Positions 1 to 7,285 of a stretch of 40,800 nt of DNA are shown here, piece by piece. The position numbers were made by a program, and so were the translations under genes. The notes below the pieces were generated by a model. The model saw only the letters and a list, made by a program, of their open reading frames with translations, did not search any database and was not told where the DNA came from. Numbering within the stretch: the first letter of the stretch is position 1; every line of letters begins with the position of its first letter. The DNA is from Amycolatopsis circi (lineage in GTDB: Bacteria; Actinomycetota; Actinomycetes; Mycobacteriales; Pseudonocardiaceae): positions 1 to 40,800 of the forward strand of contig NZ_PQIA01000090.1 in the NCBI RefSeq assembly GCF_003385235.1, in the 5' to 3' direction.

Positions 1-1188
1 GCTGGTTCCGTGCGTCAGCGGGGCGGCGTAGGCGGCCGGGCTCGGTGCCGGGGCTCCGCTGAGCAGTTGCGCGACCAAGGACTGGATTTGCTCGGTATTG
101 ACGAAGTTGACGTCTTCGCCGGACGGGCTCTTGCCGAAATGGTCGACCGGCAGGGTCACAAAACTGACATTTCCGCCGCTCAAGCTGGACGCCTGTTTCG
201 CGAGCGCGAGCAGGTCCAGGGAACTGTCGACCGCGGTGTTCTGCTTCGCGACGTCCAGAATCCCCTGGAGTTTCGTCGGATTCGTGAAGGTCCCGCCCTG
301 TTTGAGCTGATACGCCAGCGAAGAGATGAACGCCTGCTGCCTGCGTTCGCGGTCGAGGTCGGTGAAATTGAGCGACGGATGCACGTAGTCGCGCCGCTGC
401 CGGACGAACTCGACGGCCTGCTCGGCGCTGATCTCCTGCTGGCCGGCGTGGAAGTTCGCGCCTGAGTAGCTGTCCTGGGTGTCCTCGTTGAGGCACACCG
501 TGATCGGCTGGACGACCTGGGCGATCTCGAAGAACGCCACCAGGGTGACCTCGACGAAATGGTCGATCGGGACGTCGCCGAGGAATTTTCGCACGGTGTC
601 GATTTCCGCTCGGCGTCCCGCGTCCCGCGCCTGCTGTTCGCGCTGCGATTTGTCGGTGATGTGCTGTGAGATGAGCTGCTTGGCCTTTTCGTCGAACGCC
701 AGCCCGTACGCCTGTTTGATCTTGCCCTTGCACACGTTGTCCGGACAGCCCGCCAGCGGAACGTAATCGTCGCGCGGAATCGAGATCGACGTCGCCTTGC
801 CGCCGTTGCCCGGCACGTGCAGCAGCATCAGCACATTGGCGTTGTAGCCGCCGTCCTGCTGATCCCCGGCGTGCAGCGAGTTGTAGATGTCCTTCGGCAG
901 CGGGTTGCCGTTCTCGTCGAGCCGCGAATCGAGGCCCATGACGAGGATGTTGGTATCGCCGCCGCTGGAGGTCGACTGCCCGTCGAGCACGTCGGAAACC
1001 TGCAGTCCGGCCACGATGCCGTTGTAGGCCGCCCAGCCGTAACCGGTCAGCGAGAGCGTCAGCGCGGCCGCGAGGGCCAGCGCGACCCGGCCGGTGATCC
1101 GCCGCCGCCGGGCCGCGGCGCGGGCTGCGACGCCGCGTGCCGCCGCACCTCGGGACGCGGCGACACGTCTGTCGTTAGGGGCGGTCAT
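1..1188 (-). CDS. LCP (LytR-CpsA-Psr) family cell-wall glycopolymer transferase, 3' end cut by the window
   Basis: This reading frame runs 396 codons from ATG 1188 to the window edge without a stop, preceded by an AGGAAGG ribosome site. Visible order: a basic cytoplasmic N-terminus, one membrane segment around residues 30-50 (RVALALAAALTLSLTGYGWA), then an extracytoplasmic domain with LCP motifs: NILVMGLDSR, ANVLMLLHVPG, SISIPRDDYVPL and a basic stretch around LDRERRQQ. LCP proteins transfer lipid-linked glycopolymers, such as arabinogalactan in mycolate actinomycetes or teichoic-type polymers, onto peptidoglycan outside the membrane. The conserved Asp/Arg positions that bind pyrophosphate appear present. 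The substrate cannot be told from sequence. It lies just downstream of the metal-transporter gene on the same strand (85 bp gap), and I see no terminator between them. Confidence 0.9.
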   Translation of the reverse strand, partial: MTAPNDRRVAASRGAAARGVAARAAARRRRITGRVALALAAALTLSLTGYGWAAYNGIVAGLQVSDVLDGQSTSSGGDTNILVMGLDSRLDENGNPLPKDIYNSLHAGDQQDGGYNANVLMLLHVPGNGGKATSISIPRDDYVPLAGCPDNVCKGKIKQAYGLAFDEKAKQLISQHITDKSQREQQARDAGRRAEIDTVRKFLGDVPIDHFVEVTLVAFFEIAQVVQPITVCLNEDTQDSYSGANFHAGQQEISAEQAVEFVRQRRDYVHPSLNFTDLDRERRQQAFISSLAYQLKQGGTFTNPTKLQGILDVAKQNTAVDSSLDLLALAKQASSLSGGNVSFVTLPVDHFGKSPSGEDVNFVNTEQIQSLVAQLLSGAPAPSPAAYAAPLTHGTS

Positions 1189-1273
1189 CAGGCCTTCCTG
1201 AGCCGGGGCGCCATGGTTTCCCACTGTTCTGCACACTCGCTGTGTACACGCTGAGAAGTAAGCTCACGCAGAG

Positions 1274-2896
1274 TTAACCAAGAGCCAGTTGGACGAGTTT
1301 CACGATGACGAGTGCCATCGCCAGGAGCAAATACGTGCGCAGCGCGGTCAGCCCGATCTTGCGCCCGGTCGACATCTCCGGCGGCGGCAAGTACTGCAGC
1401 GGCGGCATCCGCCACTCCGCGCGTCCGGTGCGATCGATCGGCGCGGCGCTCCGGCGGCGGCGAAGCAGCGCGTACCCGGCCGTCAGCAGGCCGATCCCGC
1501 CGCTGATCTCCATGATCAGGAAGATCTGGTCCGCGCTGATGTCCGGGAACAGCACGGCCGCGGTGAGGATCACCGACAGCACCACCAACACCCCGACCAC
1601 CACAGAGGTGAACAGGTTGGTGAGCCGTCCGTTGACCCACGGTCCGAGCACCGCCTTGTCGTTGCACAGCAGCAACAGGAACACCGTCGCCGACGGCAGC
1701 AGCACTCCGGCGAGCGTCTGCACCCCGGTGGTGAGCAGGCCGAGCGGTGAACCGGGAATGAGCACGATGGTGGCCGACAGTGCGACGAGACCGGCGTACA
1801 CCGCGTAGAAGCCCTTCGCGTGCCGCGCCCCGCGATGCAGCGAGTGCTTCATCCCGAAGACGTCACCGATTGCGTACGCGCTCGACAGCGACACAGCGAA
1901 CGCCCCGACGATCGAAGCGTCCAGCAGCGCGACCGCGAACAGCGCGCCCGCCGTACGTCCCGCGTAAGCCTCGATGCCGTCCGTAACGCCAGCCGTATCG
2001 GTGAACGGCGTGCTGCCACCGGCGAAGGCCGCCGACGCGATGCCCATGATCGCGGCCGCGCCGACCATCACCACGACCAGGCCGATCCACAGATCCGCCT
2101 TCTCGTACCGCATGAACCGCGGCGTGATGCGCTTGTCGATCACGTAGGACTGCTGGAAGAACAGCTGCCACGGCGCGACCGTGGTGCCGACGATCGCGAT
2201 GATCAGCAGCATCAGCTCGGCCGTCCCGCCAGGTCCGGCAGGCATCGTGGGCACCAGGCCGCCGAGCATTTCCGCTGGCGCCGGGTGCGCGAACACGTAC
2301 ACCGGGATCAGCGTCAGCGAACCGAGGCAGAAGAAGATCGCGATCCGCTCGAAGCGCCGGAAACTGCCGGTGAACGCGGCTCCGATGATGACGAGCGCGG
2401 CCAGCACGACCGACGGAACCGTCGGCAGCCCGAGGTAGCGCGTCGCCATCGTGATGCCGATGAACTCGGTGACCAGCGTCAGCGCGTTGAGCAGGAACAG
2501 GTCGATGACCGAGAACGCGCCCCAGAACTTGCCGAAGCGTTCGAGGATCAGCCGGGCGTGCCCGACGCCGGTGACCGCGCCGAGGCGCAGCACCATTTCC
2601 TGGTTCACGTACAGCACCGGGACGAGCAGCAGGAGGGTCCACAGCAGTTTCGGGCCGTAGTTCTGCCCGGCCTGGCCGTAGGTCGCGAACGCGCCGGCGT
2701 CGTTGTCGCCGACCAGCACGATCAACCCCGGCCCGACGATCGCGAGCAGGGTCTTGAGCTTGGCGGACAGGCCGGTGCGCGGTGCGGAGTCGCCCGCTTT
2801 GATGATGCCGAGCGCGCCGCGGATGTCGCCGACGTGCTGATCGTCGAGGACAGCGGTGGTGCGCCGGTCGATGCTTACGGTGGTGTCGGTGGTCAT
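1274..2896 (-). CDS. Nramp-related divalent metal transporter, possibly a Mg2+ importer
   Basis: A protein of about 540 residues with roughly eleven to twelve hydrophobic segments and the Nramp fold pattern. In helix 1 the canonical metal-binding Asp-Pro-Gly-Asn is replaced by Asn-Asp-Ala-Gly (VGDNDAGAFATYG, about residues 65-75). In helix 6 the canonical Met-Pro-His is replaced by Ala-Pro-Trp (TTVAPWQLFFQQ). Loss of the soft methionine ligand is a mark of Nramp-related magnesium transporters, as opposed to Mn2+/Fe2+ MntH. I chose ATG 2896 rather than GTG 2905 because the AAGGGA ribosome site abuts the GTG but is well spaced from the ATG. The leader carries an M-box-like structure, which would tie expression to Mg2+. 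Other possibilities are a Mn2+ or broad-range transporter. Confidence 0.85.
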   Translation of the reverse strand: MTTDTTVSIDRRTTAVLDDQHVGDIRGALGIIKAGDSAPRTGLSAKLKTLLAIVGPGLIVLVGDNDAGAFATYGQAGQNYGPKLLWTLLLLVPVLYVNQEMVLRLGAVTGVGHARLILERFGKFWGAFSVIDLFLLNALTLVTEFIGITMATRYLGLPTVPSVVLAALVIIGAAFTGSFRRFERIAIFFCLGSLTLIPVYVFAHPAPAEMLGGLVPTMPAGPGGTAELMLLIIAIVGTTVAPWQLFFQQSYVIDKRITPRFMRYEKADLWIGLVVVMVGAAAIMGIASAAFAGGSTPFTDTAGVTDGIEAYAGRTAGALFAVALLDASIVGAFAVSLSSAYAIGDVFGMKHSLHRGARHAKGFYAVYAGLVALSATIVLIPGSPLGLLTTGVQTLAGVLLPSATVFLLLLCNDKAVLGPWVNGRLTNLFTSVVVGVLVVLSVILTAAVLFPDISADQIFLIMEISGGIGLLTAGYALLRRRRSAAPIDRTGRAEWRMPPLQYLPPPEMSTGRKIGLTALRTYLLLAMALVIVKLVQLALG

Positions 2897-2973
2897 GACG
2901 AGCACTCCCTTCGGCCCTCTCGCGGGCCGGTCAGGACACCCGCGACCGCCGGTTTCCGCGCACGCTGCCGACC

Positions 2974-2993
2974 CGTCCGGCGCGGGCCGGACG
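2974..2993 (-). promoter_or_regulatory. GC-rich hairpin at the 3' edge of the M-box-like leader
   Basis: Perfect 7-bp stem CGTCCGG/CCGGACG with a 6-nt loop, read on the minus strand. Its first bases overlap the 3' arm of the proposed closing helix of the riboswitch-like element (2992-2999), so the two structures could be mutually exclusive. There is no U-tract, so if it is an expression platform it may act on elongation, Rho or translation rather than as an intrinsic terminator. Inference from sequence alone. Confidence 0.45.
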
Positions 2994-3110
2994 GGGGAGG
3001 GGAAACCGGGATCAGCCGGGGATGCCGGAAGGTGGGGACAATCCGGGGTCCGGAGGCGTACTTCGCCCCGGGCTCGTATCGCTCATCGCCCTCACCTCCC
3101 CGCGGCTCGT
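2990..3110 (-). promoter_or_regulatory. M-box-like (ykoK-type) Mg2+ riboswitch leader
   Basis: Read on the minus strand, the 5' arm GCGGGGAG is followed directly by GUGAGGGCGAUGAGCGAUACG and later by GUACGCC. This matches the M-box layout of a closing helix ending in AG, then GUGAGG, a short hairpin, AUACG, and an ACGCC segment. The 3' arm CUCCCCCG (2992-2999) pairs with the 5' arm (3096-3103) to form the closing helix. The element sits between a possible promoter and the Nramp-related gene. M-boxes upstream of Nramp-related Mg2+ transporters are established in other bacteria. At about 115 nt it is shorter than Bacillus examples, so a covariance-model match is needed. Confidence 0.55.
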
Positions 3111-3143
3111 TTTTCCGGGCAGGGAAACTCCGCCCGGGGAGCC

Positions 3144-3173
3144 ACTCAACGCCATCCGCCGGACAACTGTCAA
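3144..3173 (-). promoter_or_regulatory. Possible promoter of the metal-transporter leader
   Basis: Minus-strand TTGACA (3168-3173) lies 18 bp from TTGAGT (3144-3149). The -35 is consensus but the -10 is weak. It would start transcription about 30 bp upstream of the M-box-like element, and its -35 abuts the 14-bp palindrome at 3175-3188. Confidence 0.4.
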
Positions 3174-3174
3174 G

Positions 3175-3188
3175 CACTTGTACAAGTG
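3175..3188. promoter_or_regulatory. 14-bp perfect palindrome, candidate operator in a divergent intergenic region
   Basis: CACTTGTACAAGTG is a perfect palindrome between the divergent metal-transporter leader and the PNPOx-like gene, adjacent to the TTGACA at 3168-3173. It is AT-richer than its surroundings. It fits a homodimeric repressor site, but no regulator gene is adjacent, so its binder is unknown. Together with the M-box-like element and promoter it explains most of the gene-free stretch 2897-3301. Confidence 0.5.
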
Positions 3189-3301
3189 TTGTAGTCAGCA
3201 GTGTGGCTCGGGTCACTGTCGAGGCAATGTCGAGAACTCCGCCGCGGCTCCGTCCCCGCAGCACTTGGCCGTACCGGCCGCGCAACGAGAAGGAGACCGT
3301 C

Positions 3302-3817
3302 ATGGAACCGCAGGAAGTCGCCGAGGTCCTGAACCGCCCGCTCAGCCGCGAACTGCTCGCCCGCGACCTGACGCGGCTGGCCTACGTCGCGAAGGACGGC
3401 ACGCCGCGCAGCGTCCCGATCGCGTTCAGCTGGAACGGTGCGGAGATTGTCCTGTGCACCACCAAGAATGCCCCGAAACTCCATGCGCTGCGGGCGAATC
3501 CGATGGTCGCGCTGACCGTCGACACCGAGGCGCATCCGCCGAAGATCCTGCTCGTCCGCGGCCGCGCCGAACTGGACTACGTCGACGGGATCCCGGAGGA
3601 GTACCTCGAAATGAACGGCTCCTACGAGATGACACCCGAGCAGCGCGTCGAATGGGAGGCCGAGATCCGCTCCCTGTACACGGACGGCATGGTCCGCATC
3701 GTCGTCACTCCGACCTGGGCGAAGCTCATCGACTTCGAGACCACGCTGCCGTCGGCGGTCGAGGAACTGGTGCAGCGCCGGGCTCAGGCGGAATCCGTCC
3801 CGGCGAACGGCCGCTGA
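3302..3817 (+). CDS. Pyridoxamine 5'-phosphate oxidase-fold (PNPOx-like) protein
   Basis: 171 residues from ATG 3302, with GAGAAGGAG just upstream as ribosome site. The layout is that of the split-beta-barrel flavin/F420-binding PNPOx superfamily: an N-terminal helix, then LTRLAYVAKDGTPRSVPIAF, ALRANPMVALTVDT and LLVRGRAELDYVDG strands, and a C-terminal helical tail. Members bind FMN, F420 or haem and reduce or oxidise small substrates; the residues seen do not decide between these. It stands alone, divergent from the metal-transporter leader and 40 bp before an NmrA-like reductase in the same direction. The longer frame that begins near 1820 is antisense to the transporter and was not used. 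Confidence 0.85.
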   Translation: MEPQEVAEVLNRPLSRELLARDLTRLAYVAKDGTPRSVPIAFSWNGAEIVLCTTKNAPKLHALRANPMVALTVDTEAHPPKILLVRGRAELDYVDGIPEEYLEMNGSYEMTPEQRVEWEAEIRSLYTDGMVRIVVTPTWAKLIDFETTLPSAVEELVQRRAQAESVPANGR

Positions 3818-3857
3818 TCCACTAGACTGCCTCGTCTTACACGCGAAGGTGGGGCGC

Positions 3858-4712
3858 ATGATCCTGGTGACAGGTGCGAGCGGCAATGTAGGTTCGGCGC
3901 TGGTCGCGCAGTTGCGCGCGGCCGAGGTGCCATTCCGCGCCGCCTACCATTCCCCGGAGAAGGCAAGAAAAGCCGCCGCCGACGGAATTGATGCGGTCAC
4001 CATTGAAATGTCCGATCCGGCCACTGTGCAACCGGCGCTGGCCGGAGTGTCGAAGGTGTTCCTGCTGGGCGCGATGGGCCCCGGACAGACCGGCAACGAG
4101 TCCAATGTGGTCGAAGCCGCCGTGTCCGCCGGGGTCACGCACGTGGTGAAACAGTCGCTGTGGCGGGCGGACGAGGAACTCACCCCCATCGCCCGGCTGC
4201 ACCGCCCGGTCGAACGGATGCTGGAAACGTCGCCGCTGTCGTGGACCTTTCTCCGGGCGAACTTCTACCTCCAGGCTTTCTCGGGGAACTGGTCCGGAAC
4301 CATCCGGTCCGGAAATTTCTTCGCCAGCCCGCTGATCCGCGGTCCGATCGCCTTCGTAGACGCCGAAGACATTGCCCGCGTGGCGTTTCGGGCGTTGACC
4401 GAGGATGGTCACGCAGGCAAGGCGTACGCGCTCACGGGCCCCGAGGCGCTGACTTACGACGAAGCCGCGACGGTGTTGTCCGAGGTGCTCGGCCGTCCTA
4501 TTGCGTACCGCGGAATGTCGAACGAGCAAGCCTTCTCGGCGTTGGCTGACGCGGGAATGTCGTCGTTTCACGCTAAAGCACTGGTCGAGGTGTGCAACAC
4601 GTACCTGGACGGCGGGGCGGAAACCGTGACTTCAACGGTCGAGGACGTCACCGGCCAGCGGCCGCGGAACTTCCGCGAGTTCGCGACCGCGCATCGGCAC
4701 TGTTTCGAGTAA
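3858..4712 (+). CDS. NmrA-like atypical SDR, NAD(P)-binding protein
   Basis: 284 residues from ATG 3858 (AAGGTGGGG upstream; GTG 3849 is an alternative). The N-terminus MILVTGASGNVGSALVAQL carries the glycine-rich TGxxGxxG Rossmann motif. The body has the NmrA pattern: VFLLGAMGPGQ, VVEAAVSAGVTHVVK, then RANFYLQAF and a PIAFVDAEDIARVA segment typical of this group. No Tyr-x-x-x-Lys dyad is visible at the usual place, as in NmrA and quinone-oxidoreductase-2-like members, which may be NAD(P)H sensors or quinone reductases. It follows the PNPOx gene by 40 bp and may share its transcript. It ends 39 bp from the convergent ABC gene. The substrate is unknown. Confidence 0.85.
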   Translation: MILVTGASGNVGSALVAQLRAAEVPFRAAYHSPEKARKAAADGIDAVTIEMSDPATVQPALAGVSKVFLLGAMGPGQTGNESNVVEAAVSAGVTHVVKQSLWRADEELTPIARLHRPVERMLETSPLSWTFLRANFYLQAFSGNWSGTIRSGNFFASPLIRGPIAFVDAEDIARVAFRALTEDGHAGKAYALTGPEALTYDEAATVLSEVLGRPIAYRGMSNEQAFSALADAGMSSFHAKALVEVCNTYLDGGAETVTSTVEDVTGQRPRNFREFATAHRHCFE

Positions 4713-4751
4713 GTCCGAGGCGGTCGTCCATTGTGGACGGATGTTCTCGCT

Positions 4752-5498
4752 CTAAACGGCAGCCTTCCCGCTGTAGTCCTGGAGAACCTCGGACAACGGC
4801 CCGTGCTTCCGCACCTGACCTTCGTCCATCCACAGCGCGCTGTCGCAAAACTCCGCGAGCAGTTCGTCGGAGTGATTCGCGAACACCAGAATCCCGGAGC
4901 GCTTCACGAGATCCTTGAGCCGATCGCGCGCCTTGGCGAGAAACGCCGCGTCAACCGTGCCGAGTCCCTCGTCGAGCAGCAGGATCTCCGGATCGATCGT
5001 GGTCACCACTCCGAGCGCGAGCCGCACCCGCATGCCGGACGAGTAGGTCCGCAACGGCAGCTGCAGATAGTCGCCAAGCTCGGTGAACTCCGCGATGTCC
5101 TCGACCCGTTTCGCCATCTGCCTGCGGCTCATCCCGAGAAACAGCCCCTGGATCATGATGTTCTCGCGCCCTGACAGGTCCGGATCCAGCCCGACCCCGA
5201 GATCGAACACCGGAGCGACCCGCCCCGAGACTCTCCGGGTGCCCCGGGTCGGCTCATAGATTCCGGACAGCAGCCGGAGCAACGTGGACTTCCCGGCCCC
5301 GTTGTGCCCCACCAGCCCGACCCGATCGCCCTCCTCGAGCCGGAACGACACGTCCCGCAACGCCTCGATCAGCGGCACCTTCGCGTCGGTGCCGATCCTC
5401 CCGCCGACCTTCCCGAGCACGCGCTTCTTCAACGACCGAGTCTTGGCGTCGAAGATCGGAAAGTCGACGTACGCGTTGCGCACCTCGATGCTGACCAT
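4752..5498 (-). CDS. ABC transporter ATP-binding protein, polysaccharide/teichoic-acid export type, without a permease partner
   Basis: 248 residues starting at ATG 5498, preceded by GGGAGGGGG; upstream in-frame starts lie inside the operator and were rejected. Motifs in order: Walker A GHNGAGKSTLL, Q-loop region, a signature variant YSSGMRVRLA, Walker B EILLLDEGL, and the H-loop in FANHSDE. The YSSGM signature and the N-terminal extension before the nucleotide domain are typical of ATPases exporting O-antigen, galactan or teichoic acid (Wzt/TagH/RfbE group). It ends soon after the nucleotide-binding domain, so there is no C-terminal sugar-binding domain. Such ATPases work with a six-helix permease; none is encoded nearby, so the partner must be elsewhere or the gene has been separated from it. 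Confidence 0.88.
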   Translation of the reverse strand: MVSIEVRNAYVDFPIFDAKTRSLKKRVLGKVGGRIGTDAKVPLIEALRDVSFRLEEGDRVGLVGHNGAGKSTLLRLLSGIYEPTRGTRRVSGRVAPVFDLGVGLDPDLSGRENIMIQGLFLGMSRRQMAKRVEDIAEFTELGDYLQLPLRTYSSGMRVRLALGVVTTIDPEILLLDEGLGTVDAAFLAKARDRLKDLVKRSGILVFANHSDELLAEFCDSALWMDEGQVRKHGPLSEVLQDYSGKAAV

Positions 5499-5514
5499 GG
5501 TCCCCCTCCCGTGG

Positions 5515-5540
5515 ATGCGAATGAAAACTACCATTCGCAT
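5515..5540. promoter_or_regulatory. 26-bp inverted-repeat operator between the ABC gene and tetR
   Basis: Perfect 9-bp arms ATGCGAATG (5515-5523) and CATTCGCAT (5532-5540) flank an 8-bp spacer. The site lies in the 60-bp gap between divergent starts. On the minus strand the spacer reads TAGTTTT and could hold a -10, so a bound dimer would block both genes. Size and symmetry fit a TetR-family operator, presumably of the neighbouring regulator (inference). Confidence 0.7.
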
Positions 5541-5560
5541 CTGCCTGGTGGCCAGGTAAG

Positions 5561-6196
5561 GTGCTCCGGGTGAGTCAGACCAGCGAGGGCTTCCGCCCGC
5601 CGCAACAAGCGCGCAGCCGGGCTTCGCTGCAGAAAGTCCTGTCCGCCGCCGAACACGTCCTGACCGAGCATGGCCTGGACGCGTTCACCGTCGCCGCGGT
5701 CGCCGCGCAGGCGGGGATGTCGGTAGGCACGATCTACCGCCGCTTCGACGGCAAGGAACAGCTGCTGTACGCGGTCAAGGATCAGCTGCTGACCCAGTTG
5801 GAAACCAGCGTCCGAGACGCCCTCCGCTCAGCGGCACCCGACCTTCGCTCGATCTTCAACGCCTTTGTGGAGGCCCTGGCGCGGACCTTCGCCGACCACC
5901 GAGCCTTCCCGGAACTCCTGGACGCCCAACGCTCCGACGGCCGAGACCGCGGCCTGGCCGCCCTGTCCGCGATCCAAGACGCGCTGCTGGAAGCCGTGTC
6001 TTCGCTGACCGAGTCCAGCGAGGTGAAAATGGCGGCCCGAACGATCATCGGCGCCTGCGTCCACCGCGCCGCGACCAGCAGATTCTGGCCAGACGACCGC
6101 TCCTGGGAGACGTGGGCGGCGGAGGCGGCGGAAATGGCACTGGCGTACCTGACTTCACCAGCCGCAGACCCGGCTTCGGGCCCCGCTAGGATGTAG
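5561..6196 (+). CDS. TetR/AcrR-family transcriptional regulator
   Basis: 211 residues from GTG 5561 (GTG 5570 is an equally likely start, with AAGG eight bases upstream). The N-terminal helix-turn-helix is clear at about residues 20-65, ending in the family pattern MSVGTIYRRFDGKEQLLYAV. The C-terminal helical domain is variable and would bind the ligand. It is divergent from the unpaired ABC ATPase gene and separated by a 26-bp inverted repeat, so it probably represses itself and that ATPase. The ligand cannot be predicted. It ends 14 bp before tRNA-Arg. Confidence 0.88.
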   Translation: MLRVSQTSEGFRPPQQARSRASLQKVLSAAEHVLTEHGLDAFTVAAVAAQAGMSVGTIYRRFDGKEQLLYAVKDQLLTQLETSVRDALRSAAPDLRSIFNAFVEALARTFADHRAFPELLDAQRSDGRDRGLAALSAIQDALLEAVSSLTESSEVKMAARTIIGACVHRAATSRFWPDDRSWETWAAEAAEMALAYLTSPAADPASGPARM

Positions 6197-6210
6197 GCTG
6201 CAGCGCAACT

Positions 6211-6283
6211 GCCCTCGTAGCTCAGGGGATAGAGCACGGCTCTCCTAAAGCCGGTGTCGCAGGTTCGAATCCTGCCGGGGGCA
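6211..6283 (+). tRNA. tRNA-Arg (anticodon CCU)
   Basis: A full cloverleaf is present. The acceptor GCCCTCG pairs with CGGGGGC, with one G-U pair. The D-arm GCTC/GAGC, anticodon stem CGGCT/AGCCG with loop CTCCTAA (anticodon CCT in DNA, reading AGG), and T-arm GCAGG-TTCGAAT-CCTGC follow. The discriminator is A and the CCA end is not encoded. Its 3' half is repeated at 8267-8304, which marks it as a former integration site. Confidence 0.96.
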
Positions 6284-6284
6284 C
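6247..6284 (+). repeat. Left att-like copy within tRNA-Arg
   Basis: The 38 bases from the anticodon loop to just past the tRNA end are repeated at 8267-8304. This copy completes the functional tRNA, as expected for the attachment side that regenerates the tRNA. Confidence 0.65.
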
Positions 6285-6291
6285 ACTCTTG

Positions 6292-6322
6292 CCTGGTCGC
6301 TGAGGTGGCCAGGGGTTGTTTT
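6292..6322 (+). terminator. Terminator-like hairpin after tRNA-Arg
   Basis: Stem CCTGGTC/GGCCAGG (one G-U pair) with an 8-nt loop, followed by GGTTGTTTT. It lies 9 bp downstream of the tRNA and would end its transcript. Confidence 0.6.
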
Positions 6323-6736
6323 CGCCGCGCCCTTGGTTAACCCTCGTCTTCGGATGGTTCGATGTTCGGGCGTGCTCTGAGCGGGGGCGGCATCCTTGTC
6401 GACGACGTCGCGTTCCATGTCGTCCTGCGTCGTGTTGGTGCGCTTGTGACCGAGGTGGTCTGCGATCTCGCGAGATGCCCGCGGGGAACGATGTCGTCAC
6501 CTATGCCAATAGACCTGGTAAGCGCGAGTTCGCAACGCTCCGCGTCGACGCCGTCATCGCGGCGATGACTCGGCACTAGGGCCGACTGTGTTCAGGGTTT
6601 CTTTCTTGTTCAAGGTGGCTCCGCTGCGGCACCTGGACCCAGGGTCGCGTCCAAGAAGGAAAGAATGTCCTCGCCGGACGGGCAGGTCTCCGAGATGGCC
6701 GGGATCGCGCGCACGTTGCGTCTGTAGGTGGCCTGT

Positions 6737-6868
6737 CGCCATCTCGTTGACCTCCCCGAGGGCTATCACGCCGCGTCAAGGGGGCAGTTCGGCGCGCACG
6801 ATGCGGACCGCGGGAAGGTGCCCCCTTGACGCGGCGTGATCGGGCTGCGCCAGGTCGACGAGATGGCG
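6737..6868. repeat. Long hairpin repeat, copy 1
   Basis: Nested inverted repeats: outer arms at 6737-6753 and 6852-6868 (17 bp, one mismatch that would be G-U in RNA), inner arms at 6765-6786 and 6819-6840 (22 bp, perfect). A small hairpin with CCACC/GGTGG arms follows near 6875-6892. The same architecture and much of the sequence recur at 8369-8498. It has no recognisable gene inside. It could be a nonautonomous mobile element, an intergenic palindromic repeat or a structured RNA. Confidence 0.75.
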
Positions 6869-6989
6869 AAGAGGCCACCCACTTGTAGGTGGAATGAACC
6901 GAATCCCCGACGAGCAGCGACTGTAGGTCAACACAGTGCGGCTCGGGGGCCAAGCATCAAGCCTCGCTCTCTCAAAGCGGTGGTGTGCA

Positions 6990-7261
6990 ATGAGATTTGC
7001 AACTTGGGACCTCGGCCAGCAACTCACGGGCGCTTGCGTTCGTGTCAGCCTCAACGGGGCAGAAGCCAACGTTCGACTTCTGGATCCAACGAACTTCGCG
7101 GCGTACAAGGCCGGACGTCGCCATAACTGCATCGGAGGACACTACAAACGATCTCCGATCGTCCTGACGATTCCGACACCGGCTGTTGGCATATAACCGT
7201 CGACTACGGCGGCTACGCCGGGAGTAGCCAAGCAAGCGTCACCGTCATCCAAGGAAACTAA
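6990..7261 (+). pseudogene. Frameshifted DUF1883-family gene
   Basis: From ATG 6990 the frame reads MRFATWDLGQQLTGACVRV, then SLNGAEANVRLLDPTNF and GRRHNCIGGHYKRSPI, which is the DUF1883 pattern. It stops early at 7194-7196. A second frame takes over near 7173-7176 and continues GCWHITVDYGGYAGSSQAS to a TAA at 7259-7261, restoring the family's usual C-terminus (tryptophan, then VDxGGYxG). Adding one base near 7175 gives a complete protein of about 90 residues. So a one-base deletion, or a sequencing error, broke it. DUF1883 proteins are small, of unknown function, and sometimes occur with toxin-like or TIR-type proteins. It lies 24 bp before the convergent hicB. Confidence 0.8.
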
Positions 7262-7285
7262 GCAGCCGCCGACGTCGTGCAATAT

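Noticed and set aside
1820..3817. 665-codon frame ending in the PNPOx gene
   Set aside because: The first 494 codons are antisense to the metal transporter and its leader. A good ribosome site and the family start support ATG 3302.
6222..6500. Small minus-strand frame over the tRNA ending in PAGFEPATPALGEP-like sequence
   Set aside because: This is the familiar spurious translation of the antisense of a tRNA gene.
6316..6579. Possible small gene between the tRNA and the hairpin repeat
   Set aside because: It has no ribosome site and Arg/Cys-rich composition. The tail (about 6478-6576) looks somewhat protein-like, but I recognise no family and no start, so it is at most a gene fragment.
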